This document shows positions 16,423 through 24,505 of a stretch of DNA of 32,179 nucleotides, piece by piece. Under the pieces are notes generated by a model, which ran no database searches, was not told the DNA's origin, and was given only the letters and a program-made list of their open reading frames with translations. Every line of letters begins with the position of its first letter. The stretch's first letter is position 1. The translations under genes and the position numbers were made by a program. Source of the DNA: Rhodoplanes serenus (GTDB lineage Bacteria; Pseudomonadota; Alphaproteobacteria; Rhizobiales; Xanthobacteraceae); NCBI GenBank assembly GCA_945897515.1, contig CAMDFO010000056.1:1-32179 (forward strand), read 5' to 3'.

Positions 16423-17418
16423 ATGGTGCAAGCCGTTGAGACGAGCGCGCCGCTTCGGATCGGCGTCATCGGCGTCGGTACTATGGGTTCCAATCACGCC
16501 CGCGTCTTGGCGGGCCTTTCTGGTATTGAATTCGTCGGCGTCGCCGACCCGGACCGCGGACAGCGCGAACTGGTCACGCGCGTCCTCGGTTGTCCTGCGG
16601 TCAACGATCTTGAGGCGCTGCTTCGGCTCGGCGTTGATGCGGTCACGATCGCGGCTCCGACCCATCTGCACCACAACATCGCGCTGACCTGCATCGGTCG
16701 CGGCATCCACGTTCTTGTGGAAAAGCCGATCGCCTCGACGGTGGAAGAGGGGCGCGAGATCATTGCCGCCGCCCGCAATGCTGGCGTCACCCTGATGGTG
16801 GGGCATGTCGAGCGTTTCAATCCCGCCGTGACCGCGATCAAGGAGGCGATCCGCGGCGAGGACATTCTTTCCATCGCCATCACGCGCGTCGGCCCGTTCC
16901 CGCCGCGCATGTCGAATGTCGGCGTGGTGATCGATCTCGCCGTTCACGACATCGATCTGATCCGCTGGTTCACCGATTCCGACATCGTCGAGGTTCAGCC
17001 GCAGCTTTCCAGCGCCGTCGCGGAGCGCGAGGACATCGCGCTGCTGCAGTTCCGCACAGCGTCGGGCGTGCTGGCCCACATCAACACCAACTGGCTCACG
17101 CCGTTCAAGGCGCGCAATGTCACCGTCGCGACCCGCGGCAAGTACGTCATGGGCGACCTGCTGACGCGTCAGGTCACCGAGTGCTTCGGCTTTCAACCGG
17201 ACGGCGCCTATTCGATGCGGCACGTATCGGTCGGCCATGACGAGCCGCTGCGCGCGGAGCTGATCGCGTTCATCGACGCCGTGCGCAACGGCACGCCTCC
17301 CGCGGTCACCGGCGAGGAGGGCGTCGCAAGTCTCGAGATCGCGAGGCGTTGCCTCGAAGGCCGGCCAGCGGCCGTGAAGACGCCCCAACACAAGGGGCCG
17401 CGCCGCGTTGCTGGCTGA
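16423..17418 (+). CDS. Gfo/Idh/MocA-family oxidoreductase, GnnA-like (UDP-GlcNAc 3-dehydrogenase candidate)
   Basis: This 331-residue NAD(P)-dependent sugar dehydrogenase starts LRIGVIGVGTMGSNHARVL at residues 11-29, with the Rossmann glycines. The family's EKP motif is at Glu100-Lys101-Pro102, and VGHVERFNPAV and DLAVHDIDL (Asp171, His175, Asp176) follow. The GHVERFNPA block and the H-D-I-D-L block recall UDP-GlcNAc 3-dehydrogenases such as GnnA. The next gene is a DegT aminotransferase, as in the gnnA-gnnB pair. The expected reaction is oxidation of UDP-GlcNAc at C3. The ATG at 16423 is preferred because the residues before it in the same frame have no Rossmann character. Specificity is inferred; WlbA/WbpB-like action on a uronic acid is the main alternative. 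Confidence 0.8.
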   Translation: MVQAVETSAPLRIGVIGVGTMGSNHARVLAGLSGIEFVGVADPDRGQRELVTRVLGCPAVNDLEALLRLGVDAVTIAAPTHLHHNIALTCIGRGIHVLVEKPIASTVEEGREIIAAARNAGVTLMVGHVERFNPAVTAIKEAIRGEDILSIAITRVGPFPPRMSNVGVVIDLAVHDIDLIRWFTDSDIVEVQPQLSSAVAEREDIALLQFRTASGVLAHINTNWLTPFKARNVTVATRGKYVMGDLLTRQVTECFGFQPDGAYSMRHVSVGHDEPLRAELIAFIDAVRNGTPPAVTGEEGVASLEIARRCLEGRPAAVKTPQHKGPRRVAG

Positions 17419-17455
17419 CGCTGGTGCCATTTTCGCTAACGAACCCGAAGAGCTC

Positions 17456-18610
17456 ATGAACCAGAGCGTCCGCACGCCATCTGCTCCGATCCCGTTTATC
17501 GACGTCGGCGCCCAGCGCCGTCGACTCGGTCGCGCCATCGACGACGCCATTGCCCGCGTTACCACGCACTGCCAGTTCATCCAGGGGCCGGAGGTCGCTG
17601 AATTCGAAAGCCTGCTCGCGGCGTTTTGCGGGGCACGTTACGCCGTCGGTTGTGCGAGCGGTACCGACGCGCTGATGCTGGTGCTGATGGCCCAGGGGAT
17701 CGGTCCGGGTGACGCTGTCATCTGCCCGGCGTTTACGTTCTGCGCCACCGCCGAAGTCGTCGTTCTGCTCGGCGCGACACCGGTATTCGCCGACGTCGAT
17801 GCAAACACCTTCAATCTGAACGCGGCGAGCGTCAAACGCGCGGTCGCGACCGCGAAGCGTCACAGCCTCAAACCCAAGGTGCTGATCACGGTCGATCTGT
17901 TCGGCCTGCCGGCGGACTATGATGCGCTTTTGGCGGTGGCAGAGGCCGAGGGTCTGTTTGTCCTGGAAGACGCGGCGCAAGGATTCGGGGCGACCTACAA
18001 GGGCCGGAAACTCGGCGTGATTGCGCCGGCGACCGCCACGAGCTTCTTTCCGGCAAAGCCGCTCGGTTGCTACGGCGATGGCGGCGCGGTGCTCACCGAC
18101 GATCCGGCGCTCGTGGAAACGCTCAAGAGCCTGCGCGTGCACGGGCAGGGGACGGACAAGTACGACAACGTGCGCATCGGCATGACCAGCCGCCTCGACA
18201 CCATCCAGGCCGCGGTGCTGATCGAGAAGCTGAAAATCTTTGCCGACGAGATCGCCGCACGGGACGAGGCCGCGCGCCGCTACGCGGAGGCCTTGCAGGA
18301 CGTGGCGATCGTACCGGCGGTGCCCGACGGGCTCACGTCGGTATGGGCGCAATACACCATCCGGCTCAAGCCCGGCGCACGGGATAGCCTCGCCACGAAG
18401 CTCAAGGCGCAGGGCATTCCGACCGCGGTCTATTACCCGAAGCCGCTGCACCGGCTGGAAGCCTATCGGCGTTTCCCGGTGGTCGACAACGGCATCTCGG
18501 TGACCGACCAGTTGGCCGAGGAAGTCATCAGCCTGCCCATGCACGCCTATCTCGATGTCGCGGCGCAGGATCGGGTGATCGAGGCGGTCCGCGCCGCGCT
18601 GAAGCCTTAA
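17456..18610 (+). CDS. DegT/DnrJ/EryC1-family aminotransferase, GnnB/WbpE-like
   Basis: This 384-residue PLP sugar aminotransferase has PIPFIDVGAQRRRL at the N-terminus and FIQGPEVAEFE at 41-51. GCASGTDALML and CPAFTFCATAEV follow, then EDAAQGFGATYKG, and PLP would bind Lys201 in SFFPAKPLGCYGDGGA. The FFPAKPLGCYGDGGA block and the VYYPKPLH segment near the C-terminus are hallmarks of the subgroup that puts an amino group on C3 of UDP-sugars (WbpE, WlbC, GnnB). Partnered with the preceding oxidoreductase, it would make UDP-2-acetamido-3-amino-2,3-dideoxyglucose or its uronic acid version. The start at the ATG at 17456 is 37 bases after the upstream stop. A TTG at 17408 would overlap that gene. 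Confidence 0.88.
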   Translation: MNQSVRTPSAPIPFIDVGAQRRRLGRAIDDAIARVTTHCQFIQGPEVAEFESLLAAFCGARYAVGCASGTDALMLVLMAQGIGPGDAVICPAFTFCATAEVVVLLGATPVFADVDANTFNLNAASVKRAVATAKRHSLKPKVLITVDLFGLPADYDALLAVAEAEGLFVLEDAAQGFGATYKGRKLGVIAPATATSFFPAKPLGCYGDGGAVLTDDPALVETLKSLRVHGQGTDKYDNVRIGMTSRLDTIQAAVLIEKLKIFADEIAARDEAARRYAEALQDVAIVPAVPDGLTSVWAQYTIRLKPGARDSLATKLKAQGIPTAVYYPKPLHRLEAYRRFPVVDNGISVTDQLAEEVISLPMHAYLDVAAQDRVIEAVRAALKP

Positions 18611-18687
18611 ATTGAACGATCATGCGTTGTTGAATAGCGTCGGTCGGAAATCCCTTTCAAAGCACTTCGATATCCATCTGGGGATGC

Positions 18688-19086
18688 ATGCTCGTCCGCG
18701 CGCTGTCGATCCTCCTGATCCTGAGCTTGGGCGCATGCTCGGTTTCGGGGCTGTTGCCGGATTGGACGTCGACCGACGTCGCGGGGCCTGAGCCGGCTTA
18801 TCGCTTTATCATCGCCAACGCTCTCCAGCCGATCGTCGGCGATCCGGCGAAGGCCGGTACGCTAGAGATTTCGAGTGCCCGGCGCATCGATTCGCTCAAG
18901 GGAGCCTCGTGGGTGGTGTGCATCAAGGCCCAGAAGTTTGCGCTGCTGCCGCAATATTACGCGGTCTTCTTTCAGGGCGGACGGATCGTCGACAATCGGC
19001 TTTCGGTTCTGATCGACCAATGCGAACTGCAAAGCTATACGGCATTCAATTGGGCTGCCGACGCCAACACTCCACCGGCGCGCTGA
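18688..19086 (+). CDS. small putative lipoprotein of unknown function
   Basis: This 132-residue protein has a short positive N-terminus, a hydrophobic run (LSILLILSL) and a lipobox-like LGAC placing the lipidated Cys at residue 17. It is therefore probably exported and lipid-anchored. The mature part is small, with a WVVCIKAQKF strand, YYAVFFQGGRIVDNR and a further Cys near CELQ, suggesting a compact beta domain with a possible disulfide. I do not recognise the family. It is 77 bases after the aminotransferase on the same strand and convergent with manC, whose stop is 7 bases away. A role in the same envelope pathway is only suggested by position. Confidence 0.65.
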   Translation: MLVRALSILLILSLGACSVSGLLPDWTSTDVAGPEPAYRFIIANALQPIVGDPAKAGTLEISSARRIDSLKGASWVVCIKAQKFALLPQYYAVFFQGGRIVDNRLSVLIDQCELQSYTAFNWAADANTPPAR

Positions 19087-19093
19087 GCGGGTC

Positions 19094-20506
19094 TCAGTCC
19101 CGCTTGTAAACGTCCTCGATCCGCACGATGTCATCCTCGCCGAGATAGCTGCCGGTCTGCACCTCGATCAGTTCAAGCGGGATCTTGCCGCGATTGGCGA
19201 GGCGGTGCACGGCGCCGATCGGGATGAAGACCGACTCGTTTTCGTGCACGCTTTTGATGTCCGGACCGATCGTGACCTCCGCCGTGCCGCGCACCACCAC
19301 CCAGTGCTCGGCGCGGTGGTGGTGCTTCTGCAGCGACAGCGTGCCGCCCGGGGTCACTACGATGCGCTTGACCTGGAAACGCTCACCCGAGTCGATCGAG
19401 TCATAATAGCCCCAGGGCCGATGGCCGCGGCGGTGATCGGTGGCTTCCCGCCGCTGCGATTTCTTGAGCTGGGCCACGAGCTCGCGCACCTCCTGCGCGC
19501 GCGCCCGGGGCACCACCAGAACGGCGTCGGGCGTCGAGACCACGACGAGGTCGTCGGCGCCAAGTACGGCGGTGAGCCGGTCGGTGGAATGGATGACGCA
19601 GTTCCGCGAATCGGACGTCACGACGGTGCCGTGGGTGGCATTGCCCGATTTGTCGCGTTCCGCGATGTCGAAGATCGCGTCCCATGAGCCGATGTCGGAC
19701 CAGCGAAACTTTCCCTCGACGACAGAGGCGCAATCGGTCCTCTCCATCACCGCGTAGTCGATCGACTTCTGCGGCGCACTTGCAAAGGCCGCCGTATCGA
19801 GCCGCAGGAAGCCGAGGTCGTCGCTGACGCCGGCCACGGCCGCCTCCACCGCCGCCGTCATGGCGGGCTCGTACTTCGCAAGCTCGCTGAGCAGCACATC
19901 CGCGCGAAACAGGAAATTGCCCGAATTCCACAGATAGCCATCGGCCACGTAGCGGGCGGCGGTTTCGGCATTCGGCTTTTCCACGAACGCATCGACCACG
20001 AAGACTCCGTCCGGCCCGGCCGGCTTGCCACGGCGGATGTAGCCGTAGCTCGTCTTCGGCGCGGTCGGCGTGATGCCGAAGGTGATGATGCGGCCGGCCT
20101 CCGCGGCCTTGAGCCCGGCCACGCAGGTGGCCTGGAACTCCTCAAGGTCGAGAATGACGTGGTCGGCGGCGAGCGCCAGCACCACGGCGTCGGGATCGCG
20201 GCTCCTGGCCAGCGCCGCGGCCGCGGCCACCGCCGGACCCGAATCGCGCCGCATCGGCTCGATCACCACCGTTGCCTCGATGCCGACGTCCTCGGCCTGG
20301 CGCCGCGCGAAAAAGCGGAAATCGGCGCCGGTGATGACGATCGGCTGGCCGAATAGCGCGCTGTCGGCCACACGCAGCAGCGTGTCCTGATAGGTCGACC
20401 GCTCGCCCACCAGAGGCAGGAATTGCTTCGGCAGGGCGTCTCGCGACACCGGCCAAAGCCGGGTCCCGGCGCCTCCGGCCAGTAGAACGGGGACGATTTT
20501 CGTCAT
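19094..20506 (-). CDS. manC: mannose-1-phosphate guanylyltransferase / mannose-6-phosphate isomerase
   Basis: This 470-residue type II bifunctional enzyme has an N-terminal nucleotidyltransferase domain. It carries LLAGGAGTRLWPVSRDALPKQF at about 8-29, the pyrophosphorylase signature, and FVEKPNAETA, the sugar-phosphate-binding motif. A C-terminal cupin domain from about residue 350 holds HRPWGYYDSID and the metal-binding QKHHHRAEHWVVV. It makes GDP-D-mannose from mannose-1-phosphate and GTP, and the cupin part interconverts fructose- and mannose-6-phosphate. This feeds gmd and fcl at 9402-11439. No phosphomannomutase is seen in the window, so that step must be encoded elsewhere. It is monocistronic on the minus strand and divergent from murJ. 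Confidence 0.93.
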   Translation of the reverse strand: MTKIVPVLLAGGAGTRLWPVSRDALPKQFLPLVGERSTYQDTLLRVADSALFGQPIVITGADFRFFARRQAEDVGIEATVVIEPMRRDSGPAVAAAAALARSRDPDAVVLALAADHVILDLEEFQATCVAGLKAAEAGRIITFGITPTAPKTSYGYIRRGKPAGPDGVFVVDAFVEKPNAETAARYVADGYLWNSGNFLFRADVLLSELAKYEPAMTAAVEAAVAGVSDDLGFLRLDTAAFASAPQKSIDYAVMERTDCASVVEGKFRWSDIGSWDAIFDIAERDKSGNATHGTVVTSDSRNCVIHSTDRLTAVLGADDLVVVSTPDAVLVVPRARAQEVRELVAQLKKSQRREATDHRRGHRPWGYYDSIDSGERFQVKRIVVTPGGTLSLQKHHHRAEHWVVVRGTAEVTIGPDIKSVHENESVFIPIGAVHRLANRGKIPLELIEVQTGSYLGEDDIVRIEDVYKRD

Positions 20507-20602
20507 GGGGCGGCACTATTCCAAAAACCGTTCGCGATAGCCAGACTGTCGCCGCCGGCGCGCGAATCGGTTCCGGCCGCGAAAAGGCGACGGCGAACTA
20601 GC

Positions 20603-22162
20603 ATGATCGACCGCATCCTGACAGTTGGTGGAATCACGCTGGTCTCGCGCGTGACCGGCTTCCTGCGGGATATCCTGCTGGCCGCGGTGCTGGGCGCGGG
20701 GCCGGTGGCGGATGCGTTCTTCGTGGCGCTGCGGCTGCCCAACCATTTCCGCGCGATCTTTGCGGAAGGGGCGTTCAACGCAGCCTTCGTGCCGGCCTAT
20801 GCGCGCATCCGGGGCGAAAGCGGCGACCGGACCGTGCGGCTGTTCACCGACCGGATTTTCACGCTGCTGCTGACAAGTCAGGTGGTTCTGCTCGCCATAG
20901 CCCTGCTGTTCACGCCGGGCGTGATCGATCTGCTTGCGCCCGGCTTCGGCAAGGACCTGGTCCGTTTCGCGCTCGCGGTCGATCTCACCCGCATCACATT
21001 CCCCTATCTCCTCCTGGTCAGTCTGGTGACGCTCTACGGCGGCATCCTTAATGCGCTGGACCGGTTCGCCGCGGCGGCGGCCGCTCCCATCCTGCTCAAT
21101 CTGTCGATGATGATGACGCTCGCGCTTGCGGCCTTTTTCCCGACCGCGGGGCACGCTGCGGCCTGGGGCGTGCTCATCGCCGGCATCCTGGAATTCCTGC
21201 TGGTCGCGGGCGATGCCGCCCGCCGGGGCGTACTGCCGCGGTTCTGCTGGCCGCGGTTCGACGCCGAGGTGCTGATCTTCCTCAAGCGTTTCGGGCCCGC
21301 TACCATCGGCTCGGCCGGGACCCAGATCGCGCTCTTTGCCGACACCATCATCGCGAGCTTTCTCGCGGCCGGCGCGCTGTCGGCGCTCTACTACGCCGAC
21401 CGGCTGAACCAACTGCCGATCGGCGTGATCGGCATCGCCGCCGGCACCGTGCTGCTGCCCGAGATGGCGCGGCGCATCACCGCCGGCGACGAGTCCGGTG
21501 CGCGCCACTCGCAGAACCGCGCCATCGAGCTGACGCTGCTGTTGTCGTTGCCTTGCCTCGTCGCATTTCTGCTGGTCCCCGAGCTGATCATGCGCGCGCT
21601 GTTCAACCGCGGCGCCTTCACCACGGCCGATGCCCACGCTTCGGCCGTGACTCTGATGGCTTATGCCATCGGGCTCCTGCCGTTCGTGTTGATGCGGAGC
21701 GCTTCGGTGTCGTTTCTGGCGCGGGGCGATACGACGACGCCGGTCAAGGCGCTGTTCGCGGGCGTCGCCGTCAACGTCGCATTGAAAATCCTGCTGATGA
21801 ACCAGTACGCCCAGGCGGGGCTCGCCTTCGCGACCTCGATGGGGGCCTGGGTCAATCTTCTGCTGCTGGTCTGGTTCGCCCGGCGGCAAAAGCTGTTCAC
21901 CGTCGAGCCGCATCTGCTTCAGTCGGCCGCCAAGCTCGCCATCGCGGGCGCGGCGCTCGCGATGGCGCTGTTCGTCTGCGAGCGTCCGGTCGCAACCGTG
22001 GCGCCCGCGCCGCTGCGCGACGAGATTACCCTGCTGACGCTGATGGCGATCGGCGGCGTGGTCTATGGTGGCGCCGTGGCGCTGCTGTTTGGCAAGGAGT
22101 GGCTGGCCGCGTTCCGCCGCCGCTCGCGGGCTCCGGCGCCCGATGTCAGTCCCGACCTATAG
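20603..22162 (+). CDS. murJ: MurJ/MviN-family lipid II flippase
   Basis: This 519-residue polytopic inner-membrane protein of the MOP superfamily is of the length usual for MurJ with 14 helices. The N-terminus ILTVGGITLVSRVTGFLRD and the RLPNHFRAIFAEGAFNAAFVP block are canonical MurJ. LMMDQ-type helices, YYADRLNQLPIGVIGIAAGTVLLP and RSASVSFLARGDTTTPVK are further family blocks. MurJ flips lipid II for peptidoglycan synthesis. A copy inside a polysaccharide locus could be the housekeeping gene or a paralogue for another polyprenyl-linked glycan; sequence alone cannot tell. It ends in CTATAG at 22157-22162, which also holds the stop of the convergent methyltransferase gene. Confidence 0.92.
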   Translation: MIDRILTVGGITLVSRVTGFLRDILLAAVLGAGPVADAFFVALRLPNHFRAIFAEGAFNAAFVPAYARIRGESGDRTVRLFTDRIFTLLLTSQVVLLAIALLFTPGVIDLLAPGFGKDLVRFALAVDLTRITFPYLLLVSLVTLYGGILNALDRFAAAAAAPILLNLSMMMTLALAAFFPTAGHAAAWGVLIAGILEFLLVAGDAARRGVLPRFCWPRFDAEVLIFLKRFGPATIGSAGTQIALFADTIIASFLAAGALSALYYADRLNQLPIGVIGIAAGTVLLPEMARRITAGDESGARHSQNRAIELTLLLSLPCLVAFLLVPELIMRALFNRGAFTTADAHASAVTLMAYAIGLLPFVLMRSASVSFLARGDTTTPVKALFAGVAVNVALKILLMNQYAQAGLAFATSMGAWVNLLLLVWFARRQKLFTVEPHLLQSAAKLAIAGAALAMALFVCERPVATVAPAPLRDEITLLTLMAIGGVVYGGAVALLFGKEWLAAFRRRSRAPAPDVSPDL

Positions 22163-23425
22163 GACTCGCGGCACCGGCAACGGCGTCACCAGCATGCCCT
22201 TGTAGCCCTTGGCCCGCAGCTTCGGTGCAAGCTCGTCGGCGATGTGCCAGGAGAAGATGATGGCGCATTCGGGCTGATCGACGAACATCCGGCTCTCCTC
22301 GACCACCGGAATGAGCGTGCCGGGCATGCACTTGCCGATCTTCAGCGAGCCCTCGATCTCGCAGACGTAGTCGATGATGGCGGAGTCGAGGCCGACGTAG
22401 TTCACCAGGGTCGAGGCGCGCGACGGCGCACTGATGCCGACGATGCGGCCGCCCTTTTCCTTCACGTCGCGGATGAGCGCGTGCAGGCGGAGCTTGGAGA
22501 GCATCACATCGTCGCGGAACTTCGCCAGCCGCTTGCGCATCGCTTCTCCGCGCGGCTCGGCATCGAGCATCTGCTTGACGCTCGGCTGAACCGGCCGCGT
22601 GCCCTTGCGCGCGGCATAGACCCGGATTGAGCCGCCGTGGGTCGGAATTTTGCGCGCATGGAACACCTCGAGGCTGTGCATGCCGAGAAGGTGCGCGAGA
22701 CTACCGACCGTGTAGTGGCGCAGATGCTCGTGATAGACCGTGTCGTATTGCAGGTCGTCCAGCAGGCCGATCAGGTAATGCGACTCGGAAATGAACACGC
22801 CGTCGGGCGCGAGCATCTCCAGGATGCCCTCGACGATCGAATGCACGTCCTCGATATGAGCGAAGCAGTTGGCGCAGGTGATGACCTTGGCCGCGCCGTG
22901 CTTGGCGTTGACTTCGCGGGCAACCTCTGGCGTGAAGTAGCGCTGGATGGTCGGGATGCCGCGCTCGTTTGCGATCTTGGCCACGTCGGTCGGCTCGATG
23001 CCGAGGATGCGGTGGTCGCCCTTCTGGAAATTCGAGATCAGCGTGCCGTCGTTCGAGCCGATGTCGATGGCGAGGTCGTCCTTGGTCAGCCCCAGCATCT
23101 TCGAACTCTCGGCATAGAGCTCGGCGAAGTTGTCGCGCAGGATGCGGGTCATGCCGCTGGTGTAGGGATATTCCGGCGGGAAGATGATCACCGGATCGAC
23201 CGCGAGGCCGAGCTGCACCAGATCGCATTCGCCGCAGTACAAGAGGTTGGTCGGGAACCACGGCAACTGGGTCTGAACCTGACCGACCGCCACCATCTGG
23301 TTCACCGGCGGCATATAGCCCAGCGAAACCACGGTCTCGAGCTTTTCGTTGCCGCAGACCTGGCAGCATTCGACCGGGACGCTTCCGCCGGTACCGGCGG
23401 CGCGGGCGACTTTTTTCGGGAACAC
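22157..23425 (-). CDS. sugar C-methyltransferase-type SAM-dependent methyltransferase with zinc-binding N-terminus
   Basis: This 422-residue protein has three parts. A zinc-binding N-terminal domain carries Cys21-x2-Cys24 and Cys64-x2-Cys67 (Methyltransf_13). A central SAM domain follows, with AIDIGSNDGTLI at 119-130 and FISESHYL. The C-terminal NAD-fold-like domain (Methyltransf_14) has GRIVGISAPSRASTLVNY and ends SWHIADELAPKLRAKGYKG. This is the architecture of TylC3-like deoxysugar C-methyltransferases and of related enzymes in O-antigen loci. The start is GTG at 23425, preceded by a strong AAGGAG (plus-strand 23435-23440). The epimerase gene lies 38 bases upstream in the same direction. 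An orphan copy of its last 50 codons is found at 31572. Confidence 0.88.
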   Translation of the reverse strand: MFPKKVARAAGTGGSVPVECCQVCGNEKLETVVSLGYMPPVNQMVAVGQVQTQLPWFPTNLLYCGECDLVQLGLAVDPVIIFPPEYPYTSGMTRILRDNFAELYAESSKMLGLTKDDLAIDIGSNDGTLISNFQKGDHRILGIEPTDVAKIANERGIPTIQRYFTPEVAREVNAKHGAAKVITCANCFAHIEDVHSIVEGILEMLAPDGVFISESHYLIGLLDDLQYDTVYHEHLRHYTVGSLAHLLGMHSLEVFHARKIPTHGGSIRVYAARKGTRPVQPSVKQMLDAEPRGEAMRKRLAKFRDDVMLSKLRLHALIRDVKEKGGRIVGISAPSRASTLVNYVGLDSAIIDYVCEIEGSLKIGKCMPGTLIPVVEESRMFVDQPECAIIFSWHIADELAPKLRAKGYKGMLVTPLPVPRVL

Positions 23426-23463
23426 GGATCAGGTCTCCTTGGCAGCAGTCGTGATGCTACGGA

Positions 23464-24441
23464 TCAGGCTTTTGGCGCAAGGCTTTCGTTCGCCCAGTAC
23501 CAGTCCACGGTCGGTGGCAGGCCCTTGGCGAGCGGCACCTGCGGGGCGTAGCCGAGCTTTGAGAGCTTGCCGATGTCGGGGCAGCGCCGCTCGGTGCCGC
23601 CGGCGGGGGCTGGGCGGCTGACCAGCTCGATTTCGCGGCCGGCGTGGGCGGCGATGCGCCGCGCGACGTCGGCGATGGCAACCTCCTCGGTCGTACCGAC
23701 GTGATAGATGCCGAGATGCTCGCCCTTGGCGCGCATCACCATCACGCCGCGAACGAGGTCGTCGACGTGGCAGAAGCTGCGGGTCTGGCGCCCATTGCCC
23801 TGGATCTCGAACGGCACCTTGCCGCTCGTGTGCTGGCTGGCCGCACGTTTGAGCCGCAGGGCGAATTGCGGAATGACATGCTCGAAGCCCATGTCCGGGC
23901 CATAGACATTGTGGGGACGGAAGATCAGCACGCGCTCGAAGAACTTGCGTCCGTAGTTGATCGCCATCAACTCGCTGATGATCTTGCCGCCGCCGTAGGA
24001 ATAACGCGCGTTGGTCGGGTCAGGGACGATGAGCGGCGCGGTCTCGTCGGTCGGCACCTCCGGCGGCGTCTGATAGACCTCTGAGCTCGACGCGAGGATA
24101 AGCCGGCGGACGTTTGCGGCGCGGCAGGCATCGATCACATTGACCATGCCCTTCACCCCGACGTCGAGCACGAGCTCGGGCGCGCTGTAGAAGAATTCGG
24201 TGCCGTTGACGAAGGCGAGATGATGGACCTCGTCCATGCCCTGCACCGCAGCATGGACCGCCGCCGCGTCGCGGATATCGCCTGCAATGAACTCGACGTC
24301 CTTCTGGACCTCCGCCAGCCGCCGCGGGGCGCCGCGCGAATTATCGTCCAGCACGCGCACGGCGTTGCCGTCCTTGAGCAGCGCCTTCACCAGCGCCGAG
24401 CCGATGAAGCCGCTGCCGCCGGTAACCAGGATTCGAGCCAT
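23464..24441 (-). CDS. NAD-dependent epimerase/dehydratase (GalE-like SDR)
   Basis: This 325-residue extended SDR starts MARILVTGGSGFIGSALVKAL, with the NAD loop at 8-14. The Ser cluster is in LILASSSEVYQTP (about 115-127) and the catalytic pair is Tyr149-x3-Lys153 in YSYGGGK. HNVYGPDMG and TRSFCHVDDLVRG are typical of GalE/WbpP-like and dTDP-glucose dehydratase-like proteins. The end block GTERRCPDIGKLSKLGYAP is normal. I chose the ATG at 24441; the open frame upstream lacks any Rossmann features. It is probably the first gene of an operon with the C-methyltransferase and is divergent from the aminotransferase at 24506. The substrate is an NDP-sugar of unknown identity. Confidence 0.87.
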   Translation of the reverse strand: MARILVTGGSGFIGSALVKALLKDGNAVRVLDDNSRGAPRRLAEVQKDVEFIAGDIRDAAAVHAAVQGMDEVHHLAFVNGTEFFYSAPELVLDVGVKGMVNVIDACRAANVRRLILASSSEVYQTPPEVPTDETAPLIVPDPTNARYSYGGGKIISELMAINYGRKFFERVLIFRPHNVYGPDMGFEHVIPQFALRLKRAASQHTSGKVPFEIQGNGRQTRSFCHVDDLVRGVMVMRAKGEHLGIYHVGTTEEVAIADVARRIAAHAGREIELVSRPAPAGGTERRCPDIGKLSKLGYAPQVPLAKGLPPTVDWYWANESLAPKA

Positions 24442-24505
24442 AGCAGCGCCAGATGTTCGCCAGTATAAGAATACCGAGTCTTGCAATAGCCTCTTGTCGA
24501 GCACG

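Noticed and set aside
17306..18544. A 412-codon open frame on the minus strand
   Set aside because: It is antisense to the GnnB-like aminotransferase, which has clear catalytic motifs; the shadow frame has none.
20516..21913. A 465-codon open frame on the minus strand
   Set aside because: It is fully antisense to murJ, rich in Arg, Gln and Asp in the way of GC-rich shadow frames, and has no family motif.
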